Shown here piece after piece: positions 19,587 through 29,970 of a DNA stretch of 64,000 nucleotides. The notes below the pieces were generated by a model. The model ran no database searches. It was not told the origin of the DNA and saw only the letters and a program-made list of their open reading frames with translations. Source of the DNA: Micromonospora purpureochromogenes (GTDB taxonomy: Bacteria > Actinomycetota > Actinomycetes > Mycobacteriales > Micromonosporaceae); assembly GCF_900091515.1 (NCBI RefSeq), contig NZ_LT607410.1, positions 4,154,001 through 4,218,000 of the forward strand, read 5' to 3'. The position numbers and the translations under genes were made by a program. The first letter of the stretch is position 1, and each line of letters starts with the position of its first letter.

Positions 19587-19921
19587 CCGACCGGGGTGAG
19601 CGGACGGGCCGGCTCGGGGATGGTGCGGAGCATGCCCCGCCGCCGGGCCCAGCGCTCGAAGAACAGCGTGGCGAACGGCGGCACGGCGCTGACCAGGGCG
19701 ACGGCGGTGACCGGCAGGCTCCACCGGTGGGTCCGGGCCATCACCAGCACCAGCAGCCCGTAGGCGACGAAGAGTCCGCCGTGGATCGGCCCGAAGATCT
19801 TGACGCCGATCTCGTTGGCCGGCGGGCCGTACTTGACGGCCATGCCGACCAGCAGGGCCAGCCAGGAGCACGCCTCGGCGATCGCCGCTGCCACGAACAG
19901 CCGGGTCGTCTTCTCACGCAT
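19583..19921 (-). CDS. DUF3817 integral membrane protein
   Basis: A 112-residue protein with three membrane helices and the DUF3817 pattern (AEACSWLALLVGMAVKY, FGPIHGGLFVAYGLL). Function is unknown. Its 3' end overlaps the dehalogenase stop by 4 bp in convergent orientation. The ATG is preceded by TAACAT and a near-perfect palindrome, pointing to a leaderless, repressible transcript. Confidence 0.85.
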   Translation of the reverse strand: MREKTTRLFVAAAIAEACSWLALLVGMAVKYGPPANEIGVKIFGPIHGGLFVAYGLLVLVMARTHRWSLPVTAVALVSAVPPFATLFFERWARRRGMLRTIPEPARPLTPVG

Positions 19922-19927
19922 CGCGCC

Positions 19928-19956
19928 ATGTTAACCAGCCGGGTCGCTCGACCCGG
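19928..19956 (-). promoter_or_regulatory. Leaderless promoter with CCGGGTCG-CT-CGACCCGG operator
   Basis: Read on the minus strand, TAACAT (complement of 19928-19933) ends 6 bp before the DUF3817 ATG. Just upstream, 19939-19956 is an 18-bp palindrome with two 8-bp arms, covering the -18 to -35 region. A protein bound there would block the promoter. Confidence 0.45.
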
Positions 19957-20085
19957 GGCGGAACGGCAGCGCAGGGACGGGGATCACGCAGGCCGCGAAT
20001 GGGTAGGTAAGAGTCCTTCGGGTCTTCCCCGCCCGCGCCGGAACGTGCGAGGTTGGGGGAACCAAGGGTGACAGGGTGGTGACCA

Positions 20086-21564
20086 ATGGGCGAAGACGTC
20101 GGCGCGCGGACCTTCAGCCGAGAGGACCGGGCCCGCTACCGCGAGAAGGTACGCCGCTGCCTGGACGTCTTCGCCGAGATGTTGCGCGAGTCGCGGTTCG
20201 ACGTGGAGCGGCCGATGACCGGGCTGGAGATCGAGCTGAACCTGGTCGACGAGGAGTCGATGCCGGCGATGCGCAACGCCGACGTGCTGGCCGCCGTCGC
20301 CGACCCCAGCTTCCAGACCGAGCTGGGGCAGTTCAACGTCGAGATCAACGTGGCGCCCCGCCGGCTCGCCGGCACCGGCACCGCCGAGTTCGAGGAGCAC
20401 GTCCGGGCCAGCCTGAACGCGGCGGAGCAGAAGGCGCGCACGGTCGGCGCGCACATGGTGATGATCGGCATCCTGCCCACCCTGCGCCCGGAGCACCTCA
20501 CCGCCGCGACGCTGTCGCAGAACCCGCGCTACGAGCTGCTCAACGAGCAGATCTTCGCCGCCCGGGGCGAGGACCTGCGGATCTCGATCAACGGGGTGGA
20601 GCGGTTGGCGACCACCGCGGACACCATCACCCCGGAGGCGGCCTGCACCAGCACCCAGTTCCACCTCCAGGTCAGCCCGGCACAGTTCGCCGACTACTGG
20701 AACGCCGCCCAGGCGGTCGCCGGCATCCAGGTGGCGCTCGGCGCGAACTCGCCGCTGTTCTTCGGCCGGGAGCTGTGGCGGGAGACCCGCATCCCGCTCT
20801 TCCAGCAGGCCACCGACACCCGCTCCGAGGAGATCAAGGCCCAGGGGGTACGCCCCCGCGTCTGGTTCGGTGAACGCTGGATCACCAGCGTGTTCGACCT
20901 GTTCGAGGAGAACGTCCGCTACTTCCCCGCGCTGCTGCCGGTCTGCGACCCGGAGGACCCGGCCGAGGCGCTGGCCGCCGGCGGGGTGCCGAAGCTGGCC
21001 GAGCTGCGGCTGCACAACGGCACCGTCTACCGGTGGAACCGGCCGGTCTACGACGTGCTCAAGGGCCGCCCGCACCTGCGGGTGGAGAACCGGGTGCTGC
21101 CGGCCGGGCCGACGGTGCTGGACACGGTCGCCAACGGCGCGTTCTACTTCGGGCTGGTCCGGGCCCTGGCGGAGTCCGACCGTCCGCTGTGGTCGCAGAT
21201 GTCGTTCAGCGCCGCGGAGGAGAACTTCACCAACTGCGCCCGGCACGGCATCGACGCGCAGGTCTACTGGCCCGGCCTGGGCTACCTGCCGGTGACCGAG
21301 CTGGTGCTGCGGCGGCTGCTGCCGCTGGCGTACCACGGGCTGGACCGGTGGGGGCTGGAGCCGGCCGAGCGCGACCGGCTGCTCAGCATCATCGAGCAGC
21401 GCTGCCTGACCGGGCGCAACGGGGCGACCTGGCAGGTGGAGACCCTGCACCGGCTGGAGTCCGCCGACCACCTGGACCGGCCGGCGGCGCTGTGCGAGGT
21501 GGTGCGCCACTACGTGGACCTGATGCACAGCAACCGCCCGGTGCACGAGTGGCCGCTGCCCTGA
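20086..21564 (+). CDS. GCS2-family glutamate-cysteine ligase-like enzyme
   Basis: A 492-residue ATP-grasp-like carboxylate-amine ligase of the GCS2 family. N-terminal motifs are GLEIELNLVDE (substrate and metal binding) and GQFNVEINVAPR. Later blocks are STQFHLQV, GANSPLFFGRELW and NGTVYRWNRP. It is annotated as glutamate-cysteine ligase by similarity. Actinobacteria use mycothiol, so a different amino substrate is possible. No strong ribosome site precedes the ATG. Confidence 0.75.
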   Translation: MGEDVGARTFSREDRARYREKVRRCLDVFAEMLRESRFDVERPMTGLEIELNLVDEESMPAMRNADVLAAVADPSFQTELGQFNVEINVAPRRLAGTGTAEFEEHVRASLNAAEQKARTVGAHMVMIGILPTLRPEHLTAATLSQNPRYELLNEQIFAARGEDLRISINGVERLATTADTITPEAACTSTQFHLQVSPAQFADYWNAAQAVAGIQVALGANSPLFFGRELWRETRIPLFQQATDTRSEEIKAQGVRPRVWFGERWITSVFDLFEENVRYFPALLPVCDPEDPAEALAAGGVPKLAELRLHNGTVYRWNRPVYDVLKGRPHLRVENRVLPAGPTVLDTVANGAFYFGLVRALAESDRPLWSQMSFSAAEENFTNCARHGIDAQVYWPGLGYLPVTELVLRRLLPLAYHGLDRWGLEPAERDRLLSIIEQRCLTGRNGATWQVETLHRLESADHLDRPAALCEVVRHYVDLMHSNRPVHEWPLP

Positions 21565-21606
21565 GCGGATCAGCCAGGGTGACGGATCGTCGCGCGGCCC
21601 GCGCCG

Positions 21607-22779
21607 TCAGACCTTGAGCACCACCTTGGTGCAGTCGTCCTGCTTCTTCTGGAAGATCTTGTAGCCCTTGGCGGCGTCCTTCAGCGGCATTCGGTGGCTG
21701 ATGACGAAGCTCGGGTCGATCTCGCCCTTCACGATCCGCTCCAGCAGCGGCCGGGTGTAGCGCTGCACGTGGCACTGCCCGGTCCGCATGATCAGCGAGC
21801 GGTTCATGAACGCGCCCATCGGGAACTTGTCCACGAACCCGCCGTACGCCCCGATCACCGAGACCACTCCCCCGCTGCGGCAGGACAGGATCGCCTCGCG
21901 CAAAGCGAAGGGCCGCTCGGTCTCCAGCCGGCCGGCCTGCTTCACCCGGTCGTAGGCGTACATCGCGGCGTTGCCGTGGTGCCCCTCCAGCCCGACCGCG
22001 TCGATGCAGGCGTCCGGACCCCGGCCGGCGGTGAGCCGGTTCAGCTCGTCCAGCACGTCGAGCTGCTCGTAGTTGATCGTCTCCGCGCCGGCCCGCTCGG
22101 CGGCGAGCCGCAGCCGGTACGGGTACCGGTCGATGACGATGACCCGCTCCGCGCCGAGCAGCCGGGCGCTGGCGGCGGCGAGCAGGCCGACCGGCCCGGC
22201 ACCCCAGACCGCGACCACGTCGCCGGGGGCGATGTCGCACATCTCGGCCCCCATGTAGGCGGTCGGAAAGATGTCGGCGAGCATCAGCGCCTGGTCGTCG
22301 GGCACCTCGTCGGGGATTTTGATCGGGCCGACGTCGGCGAACGGCACCCGGGCGTACTCGGCCTGGCCGCCGGCGTACCCGCCGAGCAGGTGGCTGTAGC
22401 CGAAGATGCCAGCCGGCGAGTGGCCCATGATCTTCTCGGCGATGCCGGCGTTGGGGTTGGAGTTCTCGCAGACCGAGTAGCGGCCCTGCTGGCAGGAGGC
22501 GCAGTTGCCGCAGGCGATGGGGAACGGCACCACCACCCGGTCGCCGACGGCGAGGTTGTCGACCTCCGGGCCGACCTCGACCACCTCGCCCATGAACTCG
22601 TGGCCGAGGATGTCGCCCTTGCGCATGGCCGGGATGTAGCCGTGGTAAAGGTGCAGGTCGGAGCCGCAGATCGCGGTCGAGCTGATCTTCACGATGGCGT
22701 CCCGGGCGTTCATGATGCGCGGATCGGGCACGTCGACGACCTTGACGCTGTCCTTGCCCGTCCAGGTGGTGGCTCTCAT
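21607..22779 (-). CDS. Zinc-dependent alcohol/formaldehyde dehydrogenase
   Basis: A 390-residue zinc MDR enzyme like glutathione-independent formaldehyde dehydrogenases. Catalytic-zinc ligands are in ICGSDLHLYHG and GHEFMGEV. Structural-zinc cysteines are in CGNCASCQQGRYSVC. The cofactor motif is WGAGPVGLL. ATG 22779 is chosen over the longer frame to 22893 because GGAAGGAAA lies about 9 bp upstream. It lies 22 bp downstream of the SRPBCC gene in the same operon. Confidence 0.88.
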   Translation of the reverse strand: MRATTWTGKDSVKVVDVPDPRIMNARDAIVKISSTAICGSDLHLYHGYIPAMRKGDILGHEFMGEVVEVGPEVDNLAVGDRVVVPFPIACGNCASCQQGRYSVCENSNPNAGIAEKIMGHSPAGIFGYSHLLGGYAGGQAEYARVPFADVGPIKIPDEVPDDQALMLADIFPTAYMGAEMCDIAPGDVVAVWGAGPVGLLAAASARLLGAERVIVIDRYPYRLRLAAERAGAETINYEQLDVLDELNRLTAGRGPDACIDAVGLEGHHGNAAMYAYDRVKQAGRLETERPFALREAILSCRSGGVVSVIGAYGGFVDKFPMGAFMNRSLIMRTGQCHVQRYTRPLLERIVKGEIDPSFVISHRMPLKDAAKGYKIFQKKQDDCTKVVLKV

Positions 22780-22801
22780 CGTGTTTCCTTCCCGGTGGCG
22801 T

Positions 22802-23749
22802 TCAGCGGGCGGGCAGCGGCTGGGCGGGACGTTGTTTGAGCTGCTGGTGCAGGGTGATCCCCTGCGGGCTGGCGTCGGAGCGGACCACCTCACCGGTCTC
22901 CAGCACCTGCTTGAACCGGCGCAGGTCGTCGCGGATCTGCTGCTCCGGCTCCTCGCCGAAGAGCTTCGCCACCGCCCGGCCGACCCGCCCGGCGGGCGGG
23001 GCGTACCCCAGCTCCACCCGGACCTCGGTGCCCCGGTCGCCGGGGGCCGGCACGAAGCGGACCCGGCCGGCGTTGGGCACCTGGGCGCCGGGCAGCGACC
23101 GCCAGGCGATCAGCTCGTCCGGGCGGTCCTCGACGATCTCCGCGTCCCAGCCGACCAGCCGGCCGGCGGGGCCCCGTGCGGTCCAGTGCGAGCGGCGCAG
23201 GTCGTCGGCGCGGACGGCCTCCAGGTGGGCCATGAAGCGGGGCAGGTTCTCCAGGTCCCGCCAGAACCGGTACGCCTCCGACGCCGGCCGGTTGACGGTG
23301 ACGCCGACCTCCATGAGGATCAGCCGTTCCCTGGCCCGGCGGGCGCGGACGGCGCGGACGGCGGCGAGCAGGTCGACGACGGCGATGCCGGCGACGACGG
23401 CGGTGGTCACGGCGACCCGTCGACGCCGCTCGCCGCACCGGTCGGCCAGCGCCCGGCCGAGCAGGGTCAGGTCAGCCGCGTCCCCGGCCACCCGGGTCCA
23501 GGCCCAGCCGCCGGGGCGGCGTCCGGTGAGCAGCCCGGCGGCGTGCCCCAGTTCCCGGGCGGCCACCGCCGGGATGACGCCCGCAGCCTGCGGGGAGTCG
23601 TCCACCCCGGTCAGCCGGGCCACCGCGCGCGGGGCGAGCAGGCCGCCCGCGCCGAGGGCGAGACTGACCACGCCCAGCAGCCGGGGCAGCCCGGTGCCCC
23701 GGCCCTTGCCTTCCAAGTCGTCCAGCACCGTCGATTCGGTCCTGTCCAC
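22802..23749 (-). CDS. SRPBCC-domain protein with membrane segments
   Basis: A 315-residue protein. The N-terminal half has hydrophobic stretches (LLGVVSLALGAGGLLAP and VAVTTAVVAGIAVVDLLAAV). The C-terminal half (about 145-290) is an SRPBCC/polyketide-cyclase-like fold, starting EVGVTVNRPASEAYRFWRD and containing LGYAPPAGRVG. It resembles cyclase/dehydrase proteins that sit beside zinc dehydrogenases. The bound ligand is unknown. It is cotranscribed with the dehydrogenase downstream. Confidence 0.8.
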   Translation of the reverse strand: MDRTESTVLDDLEGKGRGTGLPRLLGVVSLALGAGGLLAPRAVARLTGVDDSPQAAGVIPAVAARELGHAAGLLTGRRPGGWAWTRVAGDAADLTLLGRALADRCGERRRRVAVTTAVVAGIAVVDLLAAVRAVRARRARERLILMEVGVTVNRPASEAYRFWRDLENLPRFMAHLEAVRADDLRRSHWTARGPAGRLVGWDAEIVEDRPDELIAWRSLPGAQVPNAGRVRFVPAPGDRGTEVRVELGYAPPAGRVGRAVAKLFGEEPEQQIRDDLRRFKQVLETGEVVRSDASPQGITLHQQLKQRPAQPLPAR

Positions 23750-23976
23750 GTCCGCACCACCGTCGCTCGGCCGTGACCGCCCACGGGGACGGCCCGGCGG
23801 CCGGAAGCCGCCACGCCTGACGCTATGCCCACCAATCGCCCCACGAACCCCGAATCAGCATGAAACCCGGACGCACCCCGGGCGGCGCGAACGAGGAACG
23901 GACCACGGGCGTTGTCCCGCACCGCACGGCCGTCGGCACTGCTCCAGGCCCCGTCGGATGTGGCACGATCTGCCGG

Positions 23977-24411
23977 GTGACCAGCAGATCCGCCGACGCG
24001 CAGCGCCTGAGTGACCTCGCCCGGCTGCGCCGGGTCCGCGACCGGATCGACCGGGAGTACGCGCAGCCGCTGGACGTCGAGGCGCTCGCCCGCGGCGCGA
24101 ACATGTCCGCCGGGCACCTCAGCCGCCAGTTCCGGCAGGCCTACGGCGAGTCGCCGTACTCCTATCTGATGACGCGGCGCATCGAGCGCGCCATGGCGCT
24201 GCTGCGTCGTGGCGACCTCAGCGTCACCGAGGTCTGCTTCGCGGTCGGCTGCTCGTCGCTGGGCACCTTCAGCACCCGCTTCACCGAGCTGGTCGGGATG
24301 CCGCCGAGCACCTATCGGGCCGAGCAGGCTCACGAGACGGCGGAGATGCCGCCGTGCCTCTCGAAACAGGTCACCAGACCGATCAGGAATCGAGAAGCAC
24401 GGGCCACGTAG
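23977..24411 (+). CDS. AraC-family regulator, DNA-binding domain only
   Basis: A 144-residue protein made of the two AraC helix-turn-helix motifs: VEALARGANMSAGHLSRQFRQAYGE-type first HTH and VTEVCFAVGCSSLGTFSTRFTELVG-type second HTH. There is no ligand-binding domain. GTG 23977 is chosen because the upstream frame is low in conserved features. Just downstream are the VOC remnant and a UvrA-like ATPase, a set I recall as common in actinobacteria, so it probably controls both. Confidence 0.85.
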   Translation: MTSRSADAQRLSDLARLRRVRDRIDREYAQPLDVEALARGANMSAGHLSRQFRQAYGESPYSYLMTRRIERAMALLRRGDLSVTEVCFAVGCSSLGTFSTRFTELVGMPPSTYRAEQAHETAEMPPCLSKQVTRPIRNREARAT

Positions 24412-24418
24412 CCGCAAC

Positions 24419-24424
24419 TAGCGT
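24419..24424 (+). promoter_or_regulatory. TAGCGT leaderless -10 box for the VOC remnant
   Basis: TAGCGT ends 7 bp before ATG 24432, the spacing of an actinobacterial leaderless transcript. The same CTAGCGTG-then-ATG arrangement occurs before the intact VOC gene at 55867. Confidence 0.45.
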
Positions 24425-24431
24425 GACCGCC

Positions 24432-24539
24432 ATGAACATCGGCATGCCCAACGCCGTTGTCCCGCACACCGACGCGGACGCCGCCCTGGCCTTGCGCGAT
24501 TCCACCGGCACCCTGATCCGGATCAACGAGCTGCGCTGA
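24432..24539 (+). pseudogene. VOC/glyoxalase gene remnant with in-frame internal deletion
   Basis: A 35-codon frame. Its first ~20 codons (NAVVPHTDADAALA) match the N-terminus of small VOC proteins of the kind VPHTDPEAALAFYRD. Its last 15 (LRDSTGTLIRINELR) match the usual C-terminus (FRDPAGNLIRINELR). The ~100-residue middle is missing, so it cannot form a VOC fold. Start, promoter-like box and stop remain. VOC genes usually lie between this AraC regulator and UvrA-like type. Family matches are from memory. Confidence 0.7.
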
Positions 24540-24746
24540 GCCGTCCGGCCGTCGGCGCGACCGTGCCCGACCACGAGCCGACGCGCGACGGCCGCTGACT
24601 GCTCCGACGCCTCGGCCGGGCGGCGCCCAGGGTGGCCGAGGCCACCGAGGCTCCCCAGGCCGCAGCGGCATGGCTACCGTGGTTCCTGCGCCGAGCGCGA
24701 CGCCGAGGGAGCCCACCAAGCGGCCCGCCACACAGATGGAGACACG

Positions 24747-27137
<2,391 letters not shown>

Positions 27138-27171
27138 CCGCGCCCCTACCCTGGCGGACGCATTCGGTTGA

Positions 27172-27208
27172 CGGCGGCGGGGCCGAGGTGATCTCGGTCC
27201 GGCCGCCG
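27172..27208 (+). terminator. Stem-loop after the UvrA-like gene
   Basis: A 37-bp imperfect hairpin with arms CGGCGGC/GCCGCCG outside, a short mismatch, and CCGAG/CTCGG inside with a 5-base loop. It lies 35 bp after the stop codon. There is no T-run. Confidence 0.45.
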
Positions 27209-27279
27209 GCCGTGCGTCTTGGCCGGGTACACGGTCGATCGGGCAGAGTGCTGGACGATCAGCGACTGAGTCGGTCATC

Positions 27280-27975
27280 GTGCTGAGGGTGGCCAGCCGA
27301 TCATTGAAGACAACGGTCAAGGACGCCGTCATGGAGGGCCCGCCGGGCGAGGCGAGGCTGATCGGGATGCTGAGGTCGCTGCACGGCTTCGACAAGGTGA
27401 TGGTGGTCGCGGCGTTGGGTGACGCTCAAGGCGACGGAGGCATCCCCGCGCTGCGGAATCTGCTCGCCGTACCGCAGCGTTCGGTCGACCTGCGCTGCGC
27501 CGCGCTGCTCGCCCTCGCCAAGCGTGCGGGCGCTGAGGCATCCGATGTGCTGGCCGCGCATTTGACGGGTGTTCCCGCTGCGGTCGCGGACTACGCCATC
27601 ATCGGGCTGGCTTGTGTGGGCGATGACCGCGCCTGGTCTGAGGTATACACGAAGCTGCGACGGCAACTCGACCGACCGCCACCGGCAGTCCAACCTCGCG
27701 AGATCACGCCGGGTCTCAAGCAGTTCCAGGCTCTCCTGACCATCGCCTACCTGGCCCGTCACCTGAACGGCTCGCCCGCCGAGCGGATCCCACGACTGGT
27801 CGCCACCCTGCGGTCGCGGTTCGACCGCCTCCACCAGGTCGAGCAGGACTGGCTCAGCGAACACTGGCCCGCCATCGCCCCGGGTGGACCTCCCCCGGAC
27901 CAGCTCACCCGGCCCCACCAGGCAGCATTCCGGACCCTGGTATACGCCACCCAGCTGTTCGGTCCGGTCCACTGA
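27280..27975 (+). CDS. HEAT-like repeat protein of unknown function
   Basis: About 231 residues, alpha-helical, with HEAT-type pairs (IPALRNLLAVPQRSVDLRCAALLALAKRAG and then VADYAIIGLACVGDDRAWSEVYTKL, given here as short stretches). No catalytic motif is visible. GTG 27280 is the longest start; ATG 27331 with AAGGAC 6 bp upstream is the better one by ribosome site. It lies just before the DrrA-like operon. Confidence 0.65.
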   Translation: MLRVASRSLKTTVKDAVMEGPPGEARLIGMLRSLHGFDKVMVVAALGDAQGDGGIPALRNLLAVPQRSVDLRCAALLALAKRAGAEASDVLAAHLTGVPAAVADYAIIGLACVGDDRAWSEVYTKLRRQLDRPPPAVQPREITPGLKQFQALLTIAYLARHLNGSPAERIPRLVATLRSRFDRLHQVEQDWLSEHWPAIAPGGPPPDQLTRPHQAAFRTLVYATQLFGPVH

Positions 27976-28034
27976 CCGCACCGGTCCGCGCCAGCGGTTC
28001 TCACGGCAGTGCCGGCGGAGCACGGCGTGGGCGG

Positions 28035-28075
28035 GTGTCAGTGGTCGTGTCAGAGGCGTGTCAGGCAGGTGACAG
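28035..28075 (+). promoter_or_regulatory. SARP-type direct-repeat array upstream of the DrrA-like gene
   Basis: Three exact copies of GTGTCAG start at 28035, 28047 and 28058, and a variant GTGACAG starts at 28069. Steps are 12, 11 and 11 bp. Heptamers repeated at 11-bp steps on one face of the helix are the hallmark binding site of SARP/AfsR winged-helix regulators. The ATG at 28098 is 22 bp after the last copy, and no ribosome site is visible, so the transcript may be leaderless. A SARP-type regulator is encoded nearby (30823-33966). Confidence 0.6.
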
Positions 28076-28097
28076 GCCGGCCGCCGATCGTGGTCGC

Positions 28098-29045
28098 ATG
28101 ACAAGTTCAGCGATTGAGGTTTCAGGGCTACGAAAGGCTTTCGGGGACAAGCTCGTACTCGATGGCATCGATCTGGATGTTCGTGCGGGCACCGTCTTCT
28201 CCCTGCTCGGTCCGAACGGGGCGGGTAAGACGACGACGGTGAACGTGCTGACCACGTTGATGAAGGCCGACGGCGGGACGGCACGGGTTGCCGGGCATGA
28301 CATCGCGACCGAGACCAAGGCGGTGCGCGCGGTGGTCGGGGTCACCGGTCAGTTCGCGGCAGTGGATGAGCTGCTGACGGGCCAGGAGAACCTGCAGTTG
28401 ATGGCGGATCTGAAGCGGATGGGCTCCGGCGAGGGCCGGCGGGTTGTCACGGAGTTGCTGGAGCGGTTCGATCTGGTGGAGTCGGCGCAGAAACCGGTGT
28501 CGACCTATTCCGGGGGTATGCGCCGGAAGCTGGATCTGGCGATGACGCTGGTCGGCAAGCCACGGATCATCTTCCTGGACGAGCCGACGACCGGACTGGA
28601 TCCGCGCAGCCGCCGCACGATGTGGGAGATCGTCCGCGAGCTGGTGGCCGACGGCGTCACCATTTTCCTCACCACCCAGTACCTCGAGGAAGCCGATCAG
28701 CTCGCCGACCGGATCGCGGTACTCAACCAGGGCCGCCTGGTTGCCCAGGGCACTCCCGACGACCTCAAACGCCAGGTCCCCGGCAGTCATGTCCGGCTCC
28801 GGTTCACCGACGTCGTCGAACTCGACGCGGCCGCGCGGGTCCTCACCGACGCCACCCGGGACGACGAGGCACTGGCCCTGCGGGTTCCCGGCGACGGTGG
28901 GACGAGGTCGCTGCGGGCCCTGCTGGACAGGCTCGACGAGTACTCGATCAGCGCCGAAGAGCTCTCCGTCCACACACCGGACCTCGATGACGTCTTTCTC
29001 GCCCTGACGGGCCGTACCCACACCACGGAGGTGGTCGCGAAATGA
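28098..29045 (+). CDS. DrrA-type ABC transporter ATPase
   Basis: A 315-residue ATPase of the daunorubicin-resistance class. Walker A is GPNGAGKTTT (about residue 42), signature YSGGMRRKLDLA, Walker B IIFLDEPTTGLDP, then the H-loop in TTQYLEEADQLADR. The C-terminal ~80 residues form the usual DrrA extension. It exports a hydrophobic compound together with the permease whose start overlaps its stop by 4 bp. ATG 28098 is chosen; the frame upstream runs through the GTGTCAG repeats. Confidence 0.9.
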   Translation: MTSSAIEVSGLRKAFGDKLVLDGIDLDVRAGTVFSLLGPNGAGKTTTVNVLTTLMKADGGTARVAGHDIATETKAVRAVVGVTGQFAAVDELLTGQENLQLMADLKRMGSGEGRRVVTELLERFDLVESAQKPVSTYSGGMRRKLDLAMTLVGKPRIIFLDEPTTGLDPRSRRTMWEIVRELVADGVTIFLTTQYLEEADQLADRIAVLNQGRLVAQGTPDDLKRQVPGSHVRLRFTDVVELDAAARVLTDATRDDEALALRVPGDGGTRSLRALLDRLDEYSISAEELSVHTPDLDDVFLALTGRTHTTEVVAK

Positions 29046-29791
29046 GCACCAAGTCCCACTCGATGGTCATGTTGCGTCGCAACTTCAAGCACATCGCCCG
29101 GAATCCCACCTCGGTGTTCAACGCGATCCTGATGCCGATCGTGATCATGCTGATGTTCGTGTACATGTTCGGCGACGCTTTCAACGTCGGTGTCGACTAC
29201 ATCGACTACGCGACGCCGGGACTGATGCTGTTGGCCGTCTGTTACGGGCTGGGAGCCACCGCGACGTCGGTCAACTCCGACATGACGAAGGGCATCATCA
29301 ACCGGTTCAAGGTCATGGACGTCTCCCGTGGTGCGGTGTTGGCCGGTCACGTCGTCGCCAGTCTGCTGACCAATCTGCTCGCCATCGGGGCACTCATCGG
29401 GGTGGCCTTCCTGCTGGGATTCAGCCCGTCGGCGAGCCCCGTCGACTGGCTCGGCGTGGTCGGCATCGTCGTGCTGCTCAGTTTCGCGGCCGGCTGGCTC
29501 ACGGTCGCCCTGGGACTGGCGGCGAAGTCTCCGGAGACGGCGGGTCTGGCCTCCGTGCCGCTGGTCATGCTGCCGTTCTTCAGCAGCGCGATCGTGCCGG
29601 CGGAGAAGATGGGGCCGGGCCTGCGGCAGTTCGCGGAGTACCAGCCCTTCACGCCGATCATCGAAACCATGCGCGGGTTGCTCAACGGCGCACCGTCCTC
29701 CAGCGACGCGATCACCGCCATCGCCTGGTGCGTCGGCATCGCTCTCGTCGGCTACCTGTGGGCGCGTTCCACCTTCGCGAAGCGCGCGTGA
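29042..29791 (+). CDS. DrrB-type ABC-2 permease
   Basis: A 249-residue inner-membrane protein with six predicted helices of the ABC-2 family (FNAILMPIVIMLMFVYMFG near the start; TPGLMLLAVCYGLG; GVAFLLGF). It forms the pore of the exporter. The ATG overlaps the ATPase stop codon by 4 bp (ATGA), so the two are coupled. A long stem-loop follows before the DUF4097 gene. Confidence 0.9.
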   Translation: MSTKSHSMVMLRRNFKHIARNPTSVFNAILMPIVIMLMFVYMFGDAFNVGVDYIDYATPGLMLLAVCYGLGATATSVNSDMTKGIINRFKVMDVSRGAVLAGHVVASLLTNLLAIGALIGVAFLLGFSPSASPVDWLGVVGIVVLLSFAAGWLTVALGLAAKSPETAGLASVPLVMLPFFSSAIVPAEKMGPGLRQFAEYQPFTPIIETMRGLLNGAPSSSDAITAIAWCVGIALVGYLWARSTFAKRA

Positions 29792-29858
29792 CCTCGCGGG
29801 CGATGGCCCTGCGAGGACCCGGATCGGGCTGACCCCGAAGCCGCCAGCGACGAACTGA

Positions 29859-29894
29859 CCCGGCGCGCGCTCGCCGCGACGAGCGCGCGCCGGG
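29859..29894 (+). terminator. 15-bp perfect hairpin between permease and DUF4097 gene
   Basis: Arms 29859-29873 and 29880-29894 pair over all 15 bases with a 6-base loop. It lies 67 bp after the permease stop. There is no T-run. It may terminate or stabilise the transporter mRNA, or attenuate expression of the following gene. Confidence 0.5.
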
Positions 29895-29970
29895 CGTACG
29901 GACCGACGCACAGGCTGGGCGGCTGAGCCGCCCACCAGCAGATCACTTACCAGACAAGAGGAGCGGCATC

